Assembly (NCBI GenBank): GCA_029252195.1
Contig: JAQXBV010000071.1
Coordinates: forward strand, 1-33,914
DNA: 33,914 nucleotides
DNA from: Yoonia sp.
GTDB lineage: Bacteria > Pseudomonadota > Alphaproteobacteria > Rhodobacterales > Rhodobacteraceae
Direction of reading: 5' to 3'
Shown here piece by piece: positions 8,288 through 16,386 of this stretch. Position 1 is the stretch's first letter, and each line of letters starts with the position of its first letter. The notes under the pieces were generated by a model. It ran no database searches. It was given only the letters and a program-made list of their open reading frames with translations, and was not told where the DNA came from. Made by a program: the position numbers and the translations under genes.

Positions 8288-10365
8288 TGCTTTGCCCCCT
8301 CGACCACCCACATCCGCTCTGGGAATGACCATGGCAGGGTGATGCCGTGCCGCATGAGATAGGCCCCAGATAACGTCATCACACCAGATTTGAGAGCAGG
8401 TGTGCCGCGTGACAAGTGGTGAGCCTCGTCGCGGTTGATCAGCGCGATATGATACATGGCCGCTTGGTCGAGGCCCGTGAGGCGCAAAGGGCGCGGCACA
8501 ATCTGCGCGCTGGTCTCGGCCTTGCCTGCAAAGACGACAAAACGGGATTTATCCGCCGCCAGTTGCTGTTCTGCGATCACGGCGGGATCGGCGCTCTCAA
8601 GGCGCAAAATATCCGCCGTTTGCATCCAGTTGCGGTTCGCCTTCCACCATGCGGTGACATGGGTCAGCACGGCGGTCTCGTGGGCGTCAAGCTCTCGCGG
8701 GTCCATCTCGAAACCCAAATGGCGCTGGGCTGCGACCCAAGCGCGGAAACTGATATCAAGGACACGGCCTGAGGTGTGGCAATGGCGCGGGCCGACATGT
8801 GAGCCTGTGACCGAGAGCGGCAGGAAAAGCGCCGCGTCGTGCTGGATGCGCAAACGTTCCTTGGCGTCATTGCTATCGGACAACCAGACCCGTTGCGTGT
8901 GCTGCATGATCCCGAAATCAATGCGCCCGCCGCCCGAAGCGCAGCTTTCGATTTCCACCAGCGGGAAGGCGTTGCGCAGTCGCGCAAGAAGCGCATAGGT
9001 GCCGCGCGTCTGGGCCGCATCCTGCATCGGCAACACGCGGTTATGGTCCCATTTGATGTAGTCGATGGCGTTATCCGCAAGGATCGCCGCGATCCGCTCG
9101 TAGAGGTAATCGCGCACCGCAGGCAGCGCCATGTTCAGCACCATTTGCTGACGACCAAGGATTTGATCGGGCGGACCCAAGACCCACTCGGGATGCGCGC
9201 GGTAAGTGTCGCTGTCGGTGTTGATCATCTCGGGCTCGAACCACAGACCAAAGGTCATGCCAAGCGATGTGATGTGGTCGATCAACGGGGTCAGTCCGTC
9301 GGGATATTTACGCCCGTCAATGACCCAATCGGCAAGGCTCGTGGTGTCGTCATCGCGCACGCCAAACCAGCCGTCGTCGAGCACAAATCGCTCTGCGCCC
9401 AGCTTTACCGCGTGCTCAGCGATGTCTTTCAGGACGGGCAGTTTGTGGTCGAAATAGACCGCCTCCCAGCAATTGTAATGCACAGGGCGCGGGGTGTTCG
9501 GTTTGGGCCAAGTCACAACACGGTCGCGCAGATGGCGTTGGAACGACACCGCACAGCCGTTCAAGCCGCTGTCGGAATAGGTGATGTAAAGCGGCGCTGT
9601 CTCGAACCGCGTGGCAGGCGCGAGATCGCTGCCCGCGCTGTGGCCGAACTGGATCTGGCGGCGGCCGTCGATGAGCTCTTCGGCCACCATCCGGTGTCCG
9701 CCCGACCAGCCATAATGAAACGCATAGGCCTCGCCCATGGTGTTCGTCGCACCGCGGCAGGGCACTATCAGCGCAGGGAAATGCTCGTGGCCGGTGCGCC
9801 CCGTGACGTTCTCGCGCAGACGGATACCCGCAGACCACGGGGTGCGTTGCAATTGGAATTCGCCACACCAGCGTCCAGAGACGTCGATCATCTCGTCGGA
9901 AAGCTGTGGCGCTGGCATCACAGGGGCGGCGAGCCAGCGCAGGCGCACAGGGCGGTCTGCGTCAAGTGTGGTTTGGCAGGTGATCATCTGGGTTTGCGGA
10001 TCAACCGCAAAACTGGCGATCAGCGATAGCCCATTGACAGCGTCGCGGTAGGTGAGCGCGAGCCCGCCCGCGACACTCTCGCTCTCAAAGCGGAAGTGCG
10101 GGGTGATGGGGGTGCCATTTGTCTCCTGCACGATCAGGCCCGTTTGACCCGGAAAGCTGCGGCTGGTCTCGGGGCAAATCGACAGGTCAGGGTTCTCGTC
10201 GAGCATCCCGCCTGTCACATCAAGCGCGCCAGCGGCGGCAAGTGTGGCAAGGTCTTCATCCGCAGGCAGGCGCGCGCCCCAATAGGCGACGACGGGCAGG
10301 CGGTCGGCATGCGCCGCCAGAACAAGCGTCTGGCGACCATCATCAAGGCGATAGGTTCGGGTCAT
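8284..10365 (-). CDS. Alpha-galactosidase, glycoside hydrolase family 36
   Basis: The 693-residue enzyme is a GH36 alpha-galactosidase. An N-terminal beta-supersandwich domain (1-~290) is followed by the TIM barrel. Diagnostic motifs are YNCWEAVYFDH (298-307), VLDDGWFG, LWFEPEMIN, the nucleophile D440 in YIKWDHNR, ESCASGGGR, and the acid/base D497 in VWLSDSNDA. No signal peptide, so melibiose, raffinose or similar alpha-galactosides would be cut after import. It follows the second permease by 9 nt and overlaps the SDR gene by 4 nt. Length matches microbial GH36 enzymes (700-750 aa) of the Aga/RafA type. Confidence 0.95.
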   Translation of the reverse strand: MTRTYRLDDGRQTLVLAAHADRLPVVAYWGARLPADEDLATLAAAGALDVTGGMLDENPDLSICPETSRSFPGQTGLIVQETNGTPITPHFRFESESVAGGLALTYRDAVNGLSLIASFAVDPQTQMITCQTTLDADRPVRLRWLAAPVMPAPQLSDEMIDVSGRWCGEFQLQRTPWSAGIRLRENVTGRTGHEHFPALIVPCRGATNTMGEAYAFHYGWSGGHRMVAEELIDGRRQIQFGHSAGSDLAPATRFETAPLYITYSDSGLNGCAVSFQRHLRDRVVTWPKPNTPRPVHYNCWEAVYFDHKLPVLKDIAEHAVKLGAERFVLDDGWFGVRDDDTTSLADWVIDGRKYPDGLTPLIDHITSLGMTFGLWFEPEMINTDSDTYRAHPEWVLGPPDQILGRQQMVLNMALPAVRDYLYERIAAILADNAIDYIKWDHNRVLPMQDAAQTRGTYALLARLRNAFPLVEIESCASGGGRIDFGIMQHTQRVWLSDSNDAKERLRIQHDAALFLPLSVTGSHVGPRHCHTSGRVLDISFRAWVAAQRHLGFEMDPRELDAHETAVLTHVTAWWKANRNWMQTADILRLESADPAVIAEQQLAADKSRFVVFAGKAETSAQIVPRPLRLTGLDQAAMYHIALINRDEAHHLSRGTPALKSGVMTLSGAYLMRHGITLPWSFPERMWVVEGAKQ

Positions 10366-10374
10366 GTGATTTTC

Positions 10375-11220
10375 TTACTTAACGGCCCCAAGTGTCAGGC
10401 CAGCGATGAAGTGTTTCTGCATCATAAAGAACATGAGCACGGGAGGAAGAGCTGCGATGATCGATCCTGCGGACACAAGGTGCCAAGCGGCCACCCATTG
10501 ACCGTTGAGCGACGACAGGCCCGCCGTGACGGGCTGCGTGCTGGCTGATGTCGTCAAAACCGTCGCCCAGAAGAAATCGTTCCAGATGAAAGTAAAGATA
10601 AGCACGGCAAGGGCTGCAATCGCGGGGCGCATGAGCGGTAGGACGATATGCCAGAAAATCTGCCACTCTTTGACGCCCTCGACGCGGGCGGCTTCGATCA
10701 ACTCCTTAGGCAAAGCGCTGATAAAATTACGCATAAAGAGCGTGCAGAACCCTGTCTGGAACGCAATGTGGAACATCGCAAGGCCCATGGTCGTGTTATA
10801 CATGCCGAGCCCGTAGGTCAGGTCGCGCACGGGCACCATGAGGATCTGGAACGGTACAAAGTTACCAGCAACGAACATGAAGAAGATCAGCAGATTGCCT
10901 TTGAACTTGTAAATACCAAGCGCAAAGCCTGTCAGGCAGGACAGCGCAAGCGTGCCGATCACAGTCGGGATCGTGACCTTGAAACTGTTGAAGATATAGC
11001 GGCCAATCGGGCTATCGGTGAAGATGCTGACGTAGTTGTCCCAGGCAAACCGCGAAGGCATCCCGAAGTAGTTGCCAGAGGCAAGGTCGGACGAGGGGCG
11101 CACGGATGTGACCGCTACACCGATGAGCGGGAACAGCCAGATGAACAGCGCAATCGGCAAAGCGATCTGATACATGGTGCGCGCCGCAGGCGTGCTTTTC
11201 TCAATAGGACGTGGAAACAT
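10375..11220 (-). CDS. Carbohydrate ABC transporter permease, MalG type
   Basis: The 281-residue inner-membrane protein has about six membrane segments and the ABC permease EAA loop at EAARVEGVKEWQIFWHIVLPL (near residue 190), which contacts the ATPase. It ends with the family tail HFIAGLTLGAVK. It overlaps the preceding permease gene by one base (TGATG). With the MalF-type partner it would form the heterodimeric channel of a CUT1 sugar importer for galactosides. Substrate assignment comes from the linked glycosidases only. Confidence 0.93.
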   Translation of the reverse strand: MFPRPIEKSTPAARTMYQIALPIALFIWLFPLIGVAVTSVRPSSDLASGNYFGMPSRFAWDNYVSIFTDSPIGRYIFNSFKVTIPTVIGTLALSCLTGFALGIYKFKGNLLIFFMFVAGNFVPFQILMVPVRDLTYGLGMYNTTMGLAMFHIAFQTGFCTLFMRNFISALPKELIEAARVEGVKEWQIFWHIVLPLMRPAIAALAVLIFTFIWNDFFWATVLTTSASTQPVTAGLSSLNGQWVAAWHLVSAGSIIAALPPVLMFFMMQKHFIAGLTLGAVK

Positions 11221-12137
11221 CAGCTCATCCCCCGCTCGTCGCGGATCATCTTCCAGACGAAGCCTGAAATAAAGACCATCATGATCCCGAAAAGTACGAC
11301 CGCAATCGCCGCGCCGTACCCCATGCGGAACCCGTATTCGGAGAGCGCCTGTTCATACATGTAATATGACAGCACGCGGGTGGAGCCGAACGGCCCGCCA
11401 TTGGTCATGATCGACACAAGGTCAAAGCTGCGCAGCGCGCCGATCACAGTCACGACAACGGCGATGAATGTGGCGGGGCGCAACTGCGGCAGGATCACAT
11501 ACCACAGCATCTTGAAGCCCTTGGCGCCATCAAGGCGCGCGGCCTCGACCTGATCTGGGGAGACGTTATTGAGGCCCGTCAAATAGAGGATCATCACATA
11601 GGCAATCTGCGGCCAAAGCCCTGCGGCGATAATGCCGTAGGTGGCGTAGGTCGGGCTTGCAAGGATCGCGATGCCTTTGCCCGTGAAAAACTCGATGACC
11701 TTGTAGAGCAGGCCGAAATTGGGCGCGTAGAACCACGCAAACATCAAACCGACGACGACTTGGGAAATCACGAACGGGAAGAAGAACAGCGACTTATAGA
11801 TGCGGATGCCACGCACTGTCTGATTGAGGAAAATTGCAATCATCAGGCCCAGCGGCACCGCCAGCATATAAAGCACCAGCCAGATCACGTTGTTATAAAG
11901 CGAGGTCTTGAAGGCGCGGTCGCCCCAAAGCTCGGAATAGTTGGCGGTGCCGATATACTCTTTCGTGCTCAATCCGTCGTAGTCGTAAAAGGAGAGCTGG
12001 AAACTGGAGAAAATCGGCCAAACCACATAGACCGCAAACATCAAAAGGCCAGGGGCAAGGAACAGCCATGGGGTGAGGGTTTGCTGGTTGCGTTGCCACC
12101 ACGTGCGGCTTTGACGATCTGCGTGTGTCATCGACAT
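11220..12137 (-). CDS. Carbohydrate ABC transporter permease, MalF type
   Basis: A 305-residue inner-membrane permease. The frame stays open far upstream, but the start at 12137 (MSMTHADRQ) is preferred: GGGAGG lies 7 nt before it, and residues upstream are low-complexity antisense-like translation of the intergenic hairpin and the end of the binding-protein gene. The first membrane segment is at LTPWLFLAPGLLMFAVYVVW and the EAA loop at VEAARLDGAKGFKMLWYVILP. It pairs with the MalG-type permease that follows with a one-base overlap. The gene begins 67 nt after the binding-protein stop, a gap containing a strong hairpin. Confidence 0.92.
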   Translation of the reverse strand: MSMTHADRQSRTWWQRNQQTLTPWLFLAPGLLMFAVYVVWPIFSSFQLSFYDYDGLSTKEYIGTANYSELWGDRAFKTSLYNNVIWLVLYMLAVPLGLMIAIFLNQTVRGIRIYKSLFFFPFVISQVVVGLMFAWFYAPNFGLLYKVIEFFTGKGIAILASPTYATYGIIAAGLWPQIAYVMILYLTGLNNVSPDQVEAARLDGAKGFKMLWYVILPQLRPATFIAVVVTVIGALRSFDLVSIMTNGGPFGSTRVLSYYMYEQALSEYGFRMGYGAAIAVVLFGIMMVFISGFVWKMIRDERGMS

Positions 12138-12168
12138 GACTGGCCCTCCCGCCGTCGTAGAATTGAGA

Positions 12169-12196
12169 TGTGGCGGCTGGTAACCCAGCCGCCACA
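12169..12196 (-). promoter_or_regulatory. Perfect 12-bp intergenic hairpin between binding protein and permease genes
   Basis: TGTGGCGGCTGG (12169-12180), loop TAAC, CCAGCCGCCACA (12185-12196). No T run follows on the transcribed strand, so it is not a classical terminator. Such hairpins behind solute-binding-protein genes protect the upstream mRNA from 3' exonucleases and favour excess of binding protein over permease. That role is inferred. Confidence 0.75.
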
Positions 12197-12204
12197 AAGT
12201 CGTT

Positions 12205-13440
12205 TTACTTGTAGATACGCTCGCGCGCAGCCTCAAGACGCTCAAGGATCGCGTCAAGGTTTTCAGGCAGAACCATGAATTCCTGGAAGCCTTCCATGCC
12301 AAGCTTCGCCATTTCAGCAGGTGCATCACGGTCAAAGAACTGTGCGATGCCGCCTGGTGTGGTGGAGAGAAGCTCAAAACCGGCCTGGATGTAAGGATCA
12401 TCACCAACCGTGGAGCCCGCGTTGATTGGCAATTGGCCAAGCGCCGCGTTCAGCTTTGTCTGTGCATCCGCAGAGGCGATGAATGCGAGGAACGTCTTCG
12501 CATCTTCCACGTTCTTGGCACCCGCAGGGATGTGGATCGTGTCAGTCGGGGCCTCTTCGGCGCGTGGAATGGATGCGTCGATTTCCGGGAATGCCATGAA
12601 GCCCAAGTTGTCGTTGGTCATGCCACCGTCTTTGAACGTCGCAACCGCGAAGTTACCCATGACGTAGTTGGCAGCCTTACCCTGAGACATCAGCGCCGCC
12701 GCATCCTGCCAGTCAATCGCTGCGTGGTCGGCAGTGATATATGGCACGATCTTGGCCCAATTGGCGAAAGTTGCGCGCACGCGGTCGTCGGTCCAAGCGA
12801 TCTCGCCGGATGTCAGAGCGTTGTGGAACTCATAGCCGTTGGTGCGCAGGTTCATATAGTCGAAGATACCGGCGCCAGGCCACAAAGCGGATGTGCCTGT
12901 GGTCAGACAATCGATGCCAGCGGCCTTGAACAGCTCACAGTTTGCAACGAACTCGTCGTAGTTTGCAGGCACGTTTGCGCCAGCCGCAGCGTATGCGTCT
13001 TTGTTAAAGTAAACGCCCCACTGGTAATATGTGTAGGGGATGCCCCATTTCTTGCCGTCCATTGTCATCGAGGCCGCAGCGGACGCGAGGCTTTCGTTGA
13101 GGCCGTTCGCGTCCCAAGCGTCGGTGACGTCCATGAACTGACCCGCGTCTACAAACGGTGCCATCCGGTTACCTGCATACCAGTTGGCCAAGTCTGGCGC
13201 GTCGGTTGTCAGGAAGTTGCGGATCGCTGTTTTGTAGCCTTCGTGGTCGAAGTTCTGCAGCACGACGTCGATGTCTGGGTTGGCCGCTTCGAATTCGGCG
13301 ATCAACGCCTCCATCGCCGCAAGTGGGTTTGGATCGTAGTCAGCATAATAAGAAAGTGTGCGCGTTTCTGCGAGTGCGGTTGTGCCCGACAGCAGAGCGA
13401 TTGCCAGTGCGACACCGGCAGTGCGTTTCGTAGTCAACAT
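12205..13440 (-). CDS. Sugar ABC transporter substrate-binding protein (galactoside)
   Basis: The 411-residue protein has a signal peptide (KR then a hydrophobic stretch, cleavage after ALA at residue 24) and a family 1 extracellular solute-binding fold: LIAEFEAANPDIDVVLQNFDHEGYKTAIRNFL, then KKWGIPYTYYQWGVYFNKDAYAAAG. It should capture galactosides in the periplasm for the two permeases and the ATPase encoded divergently. GGGAGG lies 8 nt before the ATG. It is the first gene of the ten-gene operon, and a strong hairpin follows. The ligand (raffinose, melibiose, lactose or other galacto-oligosaccharides) is inferred from GH36 and GH42 genes in the same operon. Confidence 0.92.
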   Translation of the reverse strand: MLTTKRTAGVALAIALLSGTTALAETRTLSYYADYDPNPLAAMEALIAEFEAANPDIDVVLQNFDHEGYKTAIRNFLTTDAPDLANWYAGNRMAPFVDAGQFMDVTDAWDANGLNESLASAAASMTMDGKKWGIPYTYYQWGVYFNKDAYAAAGANVPANYDEFVANCELFKAAGIDCLTTGTSALWPGAGIFDYMNLRTNGYEFHNALTSGEIAWTDDRVRATFANWAKIVPYITADHAAIDWQDAAALMSQGKAANYVMGNFAVATFKDGGMTNDNLGFMAFPEIDASIPRAEEAPTDTIHIPAGAKNVEDAKTFLAFIASADAQTKLNAALGQLPINAGSTVGDDPYIQAGFELLSTTPGGIAQFFDRDAPAEMAKLGMEGFQEFMVLPENLDAILERLEAARERIYK

Positions 13441-13469
13441 AAGTTTCCTCCCAAGGTTGACCCAAAATG

Positions 13470-13514
13470 TTTAGTCTCATTATTTGAAACTTGGTTTTGG
13501 ATATTGATACTAAA
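13470..13514. promoter_or_regulatory. Candidate IclR operator: 14-bp inverted repeat with 17-bp spacer
   Basis: TTTAGTCTCATTAT (13470-13483) and ATATTGATACTAAA (13501-13514) are inverted copies matching at 12 of 14 positions, with centres 31 bp apart (about three helical turns). They lie between the divergent binding-protein and iclR genes. A possible iclR promoter, TTGATA-17 nt-TAGCCT (13504-13532), overlaps the right arm. A second, smaller repeat GTGCA-N7-TGCAC is at 13545-13561. Binding by the adjacent IclR protein is inference. Confidence 0.6.
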
Positions 13515-13602
13515 TCGCGAACGGGCTAGCCTGTCAACAGTCTGGTGCATCCGGCGTGCACGATCCGTGTACTTTTCGGGGAAAACCAGCAGGGAGGTGA
13601 AT

Positions 13603-14379
13603 ATGGGATATGTGACCGGCGACGGAACGGTGGGCAAAGCGATCGCTGTGCTCGATCAGGTGGCCTCGTTCGGGCGACCTGTGCGCTTTACCGAAGTCCT
13701 TGCTGATTCGGATTTGCCCAAGCCGACGCTCTACAGGTTCATCCAATCCCTGACCAATCAGGGGATGCTGGTGTACGACCCCGAGCGGCAGACATATGCC
13801 CCAGGCCTGCGGCTCTTGCGGCTAGCGCATTCGGCATGGGCTGTCTCGTCACTTGCCCCTATTGCACGGCCTTTTCTCGACGATTTGTCCGCGCAAGTGG
13901 GAGAAGCGGTGCACCTTGCGCAGATCGACAACGGGCAGGTTTTGTTCATCGACAAACGGCGCGCCAGCGCGGGCTATGAAACTCTTGCGCAAGCAGGGCA
14001 GGTGGCACCGGCCTACTGCACCGGCGTGGGTAAAGTGATCCTTGCCTACATGAGTGAGGAGCACCGCGAAATCGCGCTGCAACAGCAGGCGTTCCATAGT
14101 TATACCGATGCCACTCACGCGACCCCAAAAACCTTGCTCGACGAGCTTTCAGTGATTCGCAAGGAGGGGGTCGCCTATGACCGCGAAGAGCATCAAACCG
14201 GCATTATCAGCATCGCCGCCCCCATTCTGACCGCGCGCAAGCGGGTCATCGGGGCAATGTCGATCGCGACCAGCACCGCGCGCCACAGCCTTGAGGGGCT
14301 GGAGGCCTTCCGCCCCATTCTTCTTGAAACCGCAGCCAAAATCGGGGCCGAAGCCCAAGCTTGGCGTTCTCCTATGTAA
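13603..14379 (+). CDS. IclR-family transcriptional regulator of the galactoside locus
   Basis: A 258-residue IclR-type regulator. The winged helix-turn-helix covers ~10-75 (GKAIAVLDQVASFGRP, LPKPTLYRFIQSLTNQGML), and the ligand-binding domain ~85-255 includes YCTGVGKVILAYM and GIISIAAPIL. The frame is open nearly 400 codons upstream, but that part is antisense to the binding-protein gene; AGGGAGGTGA immediately before 13603 fixes the start. It is divergent from the transport/catabolic operon and 15 nt upstream of the ATPase gene, so it probably controls both. The likely effector is galactose or an oxidised derivative (inference). Confidence 0.9.
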   Translation: MGYVTGDGTVGKAIAVLDQVASFGRPVRFTEVLADSDLPKPTLYRFIQSLTNQGMLVYDPERQTYAPGLRLLRLAHSAWAVSSLAPIARPFLDDLSAQVGEAVHLAQIDNGQVLFIDKRRASAGYETLAQAGQVAPAYCTGVGKVILAYMSEEHREIALQQQAFHSYTDATHATPKTLLDELSVIRKEGVAYDREEHQTGIISIAAPILTARKRVIGAMSIATSTARHSLEGLEAFRPILLETAAKIGAEAQAWRSPM

Positions 14380-14394
14380 TCGAAAAGGATCTGT

Positions 14395-15459
14395 ATGATG
14401 TCAGGTGTAAAACTTCAGAAAGTTGTCAAGAAATATGGCGATGTACAGGTGATCCACGGGATCGACCTTGATATCACTGACGGCGAATTTTGCGTGTTTG
14501 TCGGGCCGTCGGGCTGTGGCAAATCCACCCTTTTGCGGATGGTCGCAGGGCTAGAGGAGACAACGAATGGCGCAATTCATATTGGCGCGCGCGATGTGAC
14601 GGACTTGGATCCAAGTGAGCGCGGCGTGGCGATGGTGTTTCAGACCTACGCGCTTTATCCGCATATGACCGTGCGCGAGAACATGGGCTTTGGCCTCAAG
14701 ATGAATGGCCACCCCAAAGACGAAATCAAAGCGAAGGTGGCCGAAGCGACCCGCATTCTCAAGCTTGAGGACTATCTTGATCGCAAGCCAGCGGCGCTTT
14801 CAGGCGGGCAACGCCAGAGGGTTTCGATTGGCCGTGCCATTGTGCGCGGGCCAAAGGTGTTTTTGTTTGACGAGCCGCTTTCGAACCTTGATGCGGAGTT
14901 GCGTGTCGAGATGCGCGTCGAGATCGCGCGTCTGCATAAAGAAATTGGCGCGACGATGATCTATGTGACACACGATCAGGTCGAGGCGATGACCTTGGCC
15001 GATAAGATCGTTGTCCTGCGTAAAGGGATCATCGAGCAAGTCGGTGCCCCCATGGAGTTGTACCGTGATCCTGACAACAAATTTGTTGCGGGCTTCATCG
15101 GTTCGCCTGCGATGAACTTTCTGGAAGGTGTTGCCGATGGCGGCAGTGTCTCGGTGCCAGGAATGAAGGCGCGTTTTGACGGTGTGATCGCGCCTGCTTG
15201 TATTGGCAAATCCGTGACAGTCGGGATGCGCGCGGAGCATCTTATGGTCGACCCGAACGGCGACACGCACACTGTCGAAATGACAGAAAGTCTCGGCGGC
15301 GTTTCATTTGTCTATCTGACAGGTGAAACTGGTGAGCGGATTGTGATCGAAGAGCGCGGTGACGATAGGTCTGTCGAAGGATCTCGGGTTGGTGTGACGA
15401 TTGACAAGAGCCGGATCTATCTGTTTGACGCGCAAACCGAACAACGCATCCGCGGGTAA
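14395..15459 (+). CDS. Carbohydrate ABC transporter ATP-binding protein (MalK/UgpC type)
   Basis: The 354-residue ATPase has Walker A GPSGCGKST (37-45), Q-loop VFQTYALYPHMT, signature LSGGQRQRV, Walker B VFLFDEPLSNLDA and the switch histidine in VTHDQVEAMT. A C-terminal regulatory (MOBE/TOBE) domain spans ~240-354. It powers the CUT1 galactoside importer whose other parts are on the opposite strand. It is co-transcribed with iclR. A second ATG one codon in (14398) is an equally possible start. Followed by two hairpins that end the unit. Confidence 0.94.
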   Translation: MMSGVKLQKVVKKYGDVQVIHGIDLDITDGEFCVFVGPSGCGKSTLLRMVAGLEETTNGAIHIGARDVTDLDPSERGVAMVFQTYALYPHMTVRENMGFGLKMNGHPKDEIKAKVAEATRILKLEDYLDRKPAALSGGQRQRVSIGRAIVRGPKVFLFDEPLSNLDAELRVEMRVEIARLHKEIGATMIYVTHDQVEAMTLADKIVVLRKGIIEQVGAPMELYRDPDNKFVAGFIGSPAMNFLEGVADGGSVSVPGMKARFDGVIAPACIGKSVTVGMRAEHLMVDPNGDTHTVEMTESLGGVSFVYLTGETGERIVIEERGDDRSVEGSRVGVTIDKSRIYLFDAQTEQRIRG

Positions 15460-15460
15460 A

Positions 15461-15508
15461 CCAATTTTCGGCGAAAATTGGAGGGGCATCTGGGTCAGAT
15501 GCCCCTTT
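15461..15508. terminator. Paired hairpins forming a bidirectional terminator
   Basis: The first hairpin is CCAATTTTC-GGC-GAAAATTGG (15461-15481). The second is GGGGCATCTG-GGT-CAGATGCCCC (15483-15505), followed by TTT on the plus strand. They lie between the convergent ATPase gene (+) and soeC (-). They separate the galactoside locus from the sulfur locus. Confidence 0.75.
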
Positions 15509-15513
15509 GGACC

Positions 15514-16386
15514 TTAGCGCTTGCCGTAATAGAGCCCGACAACATGTTCGGCCTGTGCAAAGAAAAGCCAGCGCAGAGTGATCACACCCACCACGTGACT
15601 GGCGACAGCAATCAACGCCAACCAGTGATTGAACGATCCCAGCAGAAGCGCGATTGGCACAACAAAGCCGAGCAGCATTGATATCACGCGCAGTTGCATC
15701 GCATGTTTCCGGCCAACGACATGGATGAACTCGCGCATCAAATAGTTGGTGCCGGTATGTGGCGGCTCAAAGGCTCGAACGCTCCCAATATGCCCAAGGC
15801 CTGTGGCACTTTCCATCGTCGTGCCGGACGCCTTAAACCGCCCGTCACCGCTCATCCATGCAAAGATCTGCAGCGCACCCGAGGCAAGCAGCAACAAAAT
15901 GGCGATTTCGAAGTTACCGGACAATAATGCGCCGCCGCCTAACGACAACGCCACAAAAAGAGCTGGCGTTGACCAGTGGTTCCAGCGTGGCACGGTCTTA
16001 AGTTGGGCGTAAATCATGGAGGTCGTAAAGATGGTCGCCAAACATCCGGCTGCGCCGAGCCAGCCAAGAGGCAAAAGCCGCATCTCGAATAACACCAGCC
16101 CCCCACCAAAGACCGCCATGATCAGCAGCGTGGCCACTGCTGCGATGCCTTCGCGTGAAAGCCAACTTGTCTTCCACTGGCTCAAGGCCTTGATCGCTCG
16201 CTCGGGGTGCCCGAGGTGAAACGTTGACGCCAAAAGCCCGCCAACAGCGCCCAAATACGCGATGGCAAAGAACACAAATGCGTCCCACCCTGTCGCCGCG
16301 GGCATGCCAAGGCCGAGCCAGAAGAGCAATCCAAAGCCCAAGCCAGAGAAGGTCGTGAAAATGATAACGGACGGTGCGGGATGCAT
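15514..16386 (-). CDS. soeC: Sulfite dehydrogenase membrane anchor subunit (DmsC/NrfD-like)
   Basis: A 290-residue, largely hydrophobic protein with about eight membrane segments, of the DmsC anchor family. It includes HLGHPERAIKALSQWKTSWLSREG, the conserved DmsC-type loop. It should pass electrons from SoeAB to the quinone pool. It overlaps soeB by TAATG and is the last gene of the unit. A DMSO reductase anchor is the alternative from family alone, but SoeA lacks a Tat signal and sits next to xsc, tauE and pta, which favours sulfite oxidation in the cytoplasm. Confidence 0.85.
   Translation of the reverse strand: MHPAPSVIIFTTFSGLGFGLLFWLGLGMPAATGWDAFVFFAIAYLGAVGGLLASTFHLGHPERAIKALSQWKTSWLSREGIAAVATLLIMAVFGGGLVLFEMRLLPLGWLGAAGCLATIFTTSMIYAQLKTVPRWNHWSTPALFVALSLGGGALLSGNFEIAILLLLASGALQIFAWMSGDGRFKASGTTMESATGLGHIGSVRAFEPPHTGTNYLMREFIHVVGRKHAMQLRVISMLLGFVVPIALLLGSFNHWLALIAVASHVVGVITLRWLFFAQAEHVVGLYYGKR

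Noticed and set aside
6992..8362. 456-codon plus-strand open frame
   Set aside because: Antisense to dgoK, the SDR gene and the end of the alpha-galactosidase gene, with no recognisable motif.
8839..10029. 396-codon plus-strand open frame
   Set aside because: Antisense shadow of the GH36 gene.
12433..13602. Long in-frame extension upstream of the iclR gene
   Set aside because: It is antisense to the sugar-binding-protein gene; a strong ribosome-binding site precedes 13603 and the IclR family starts there.
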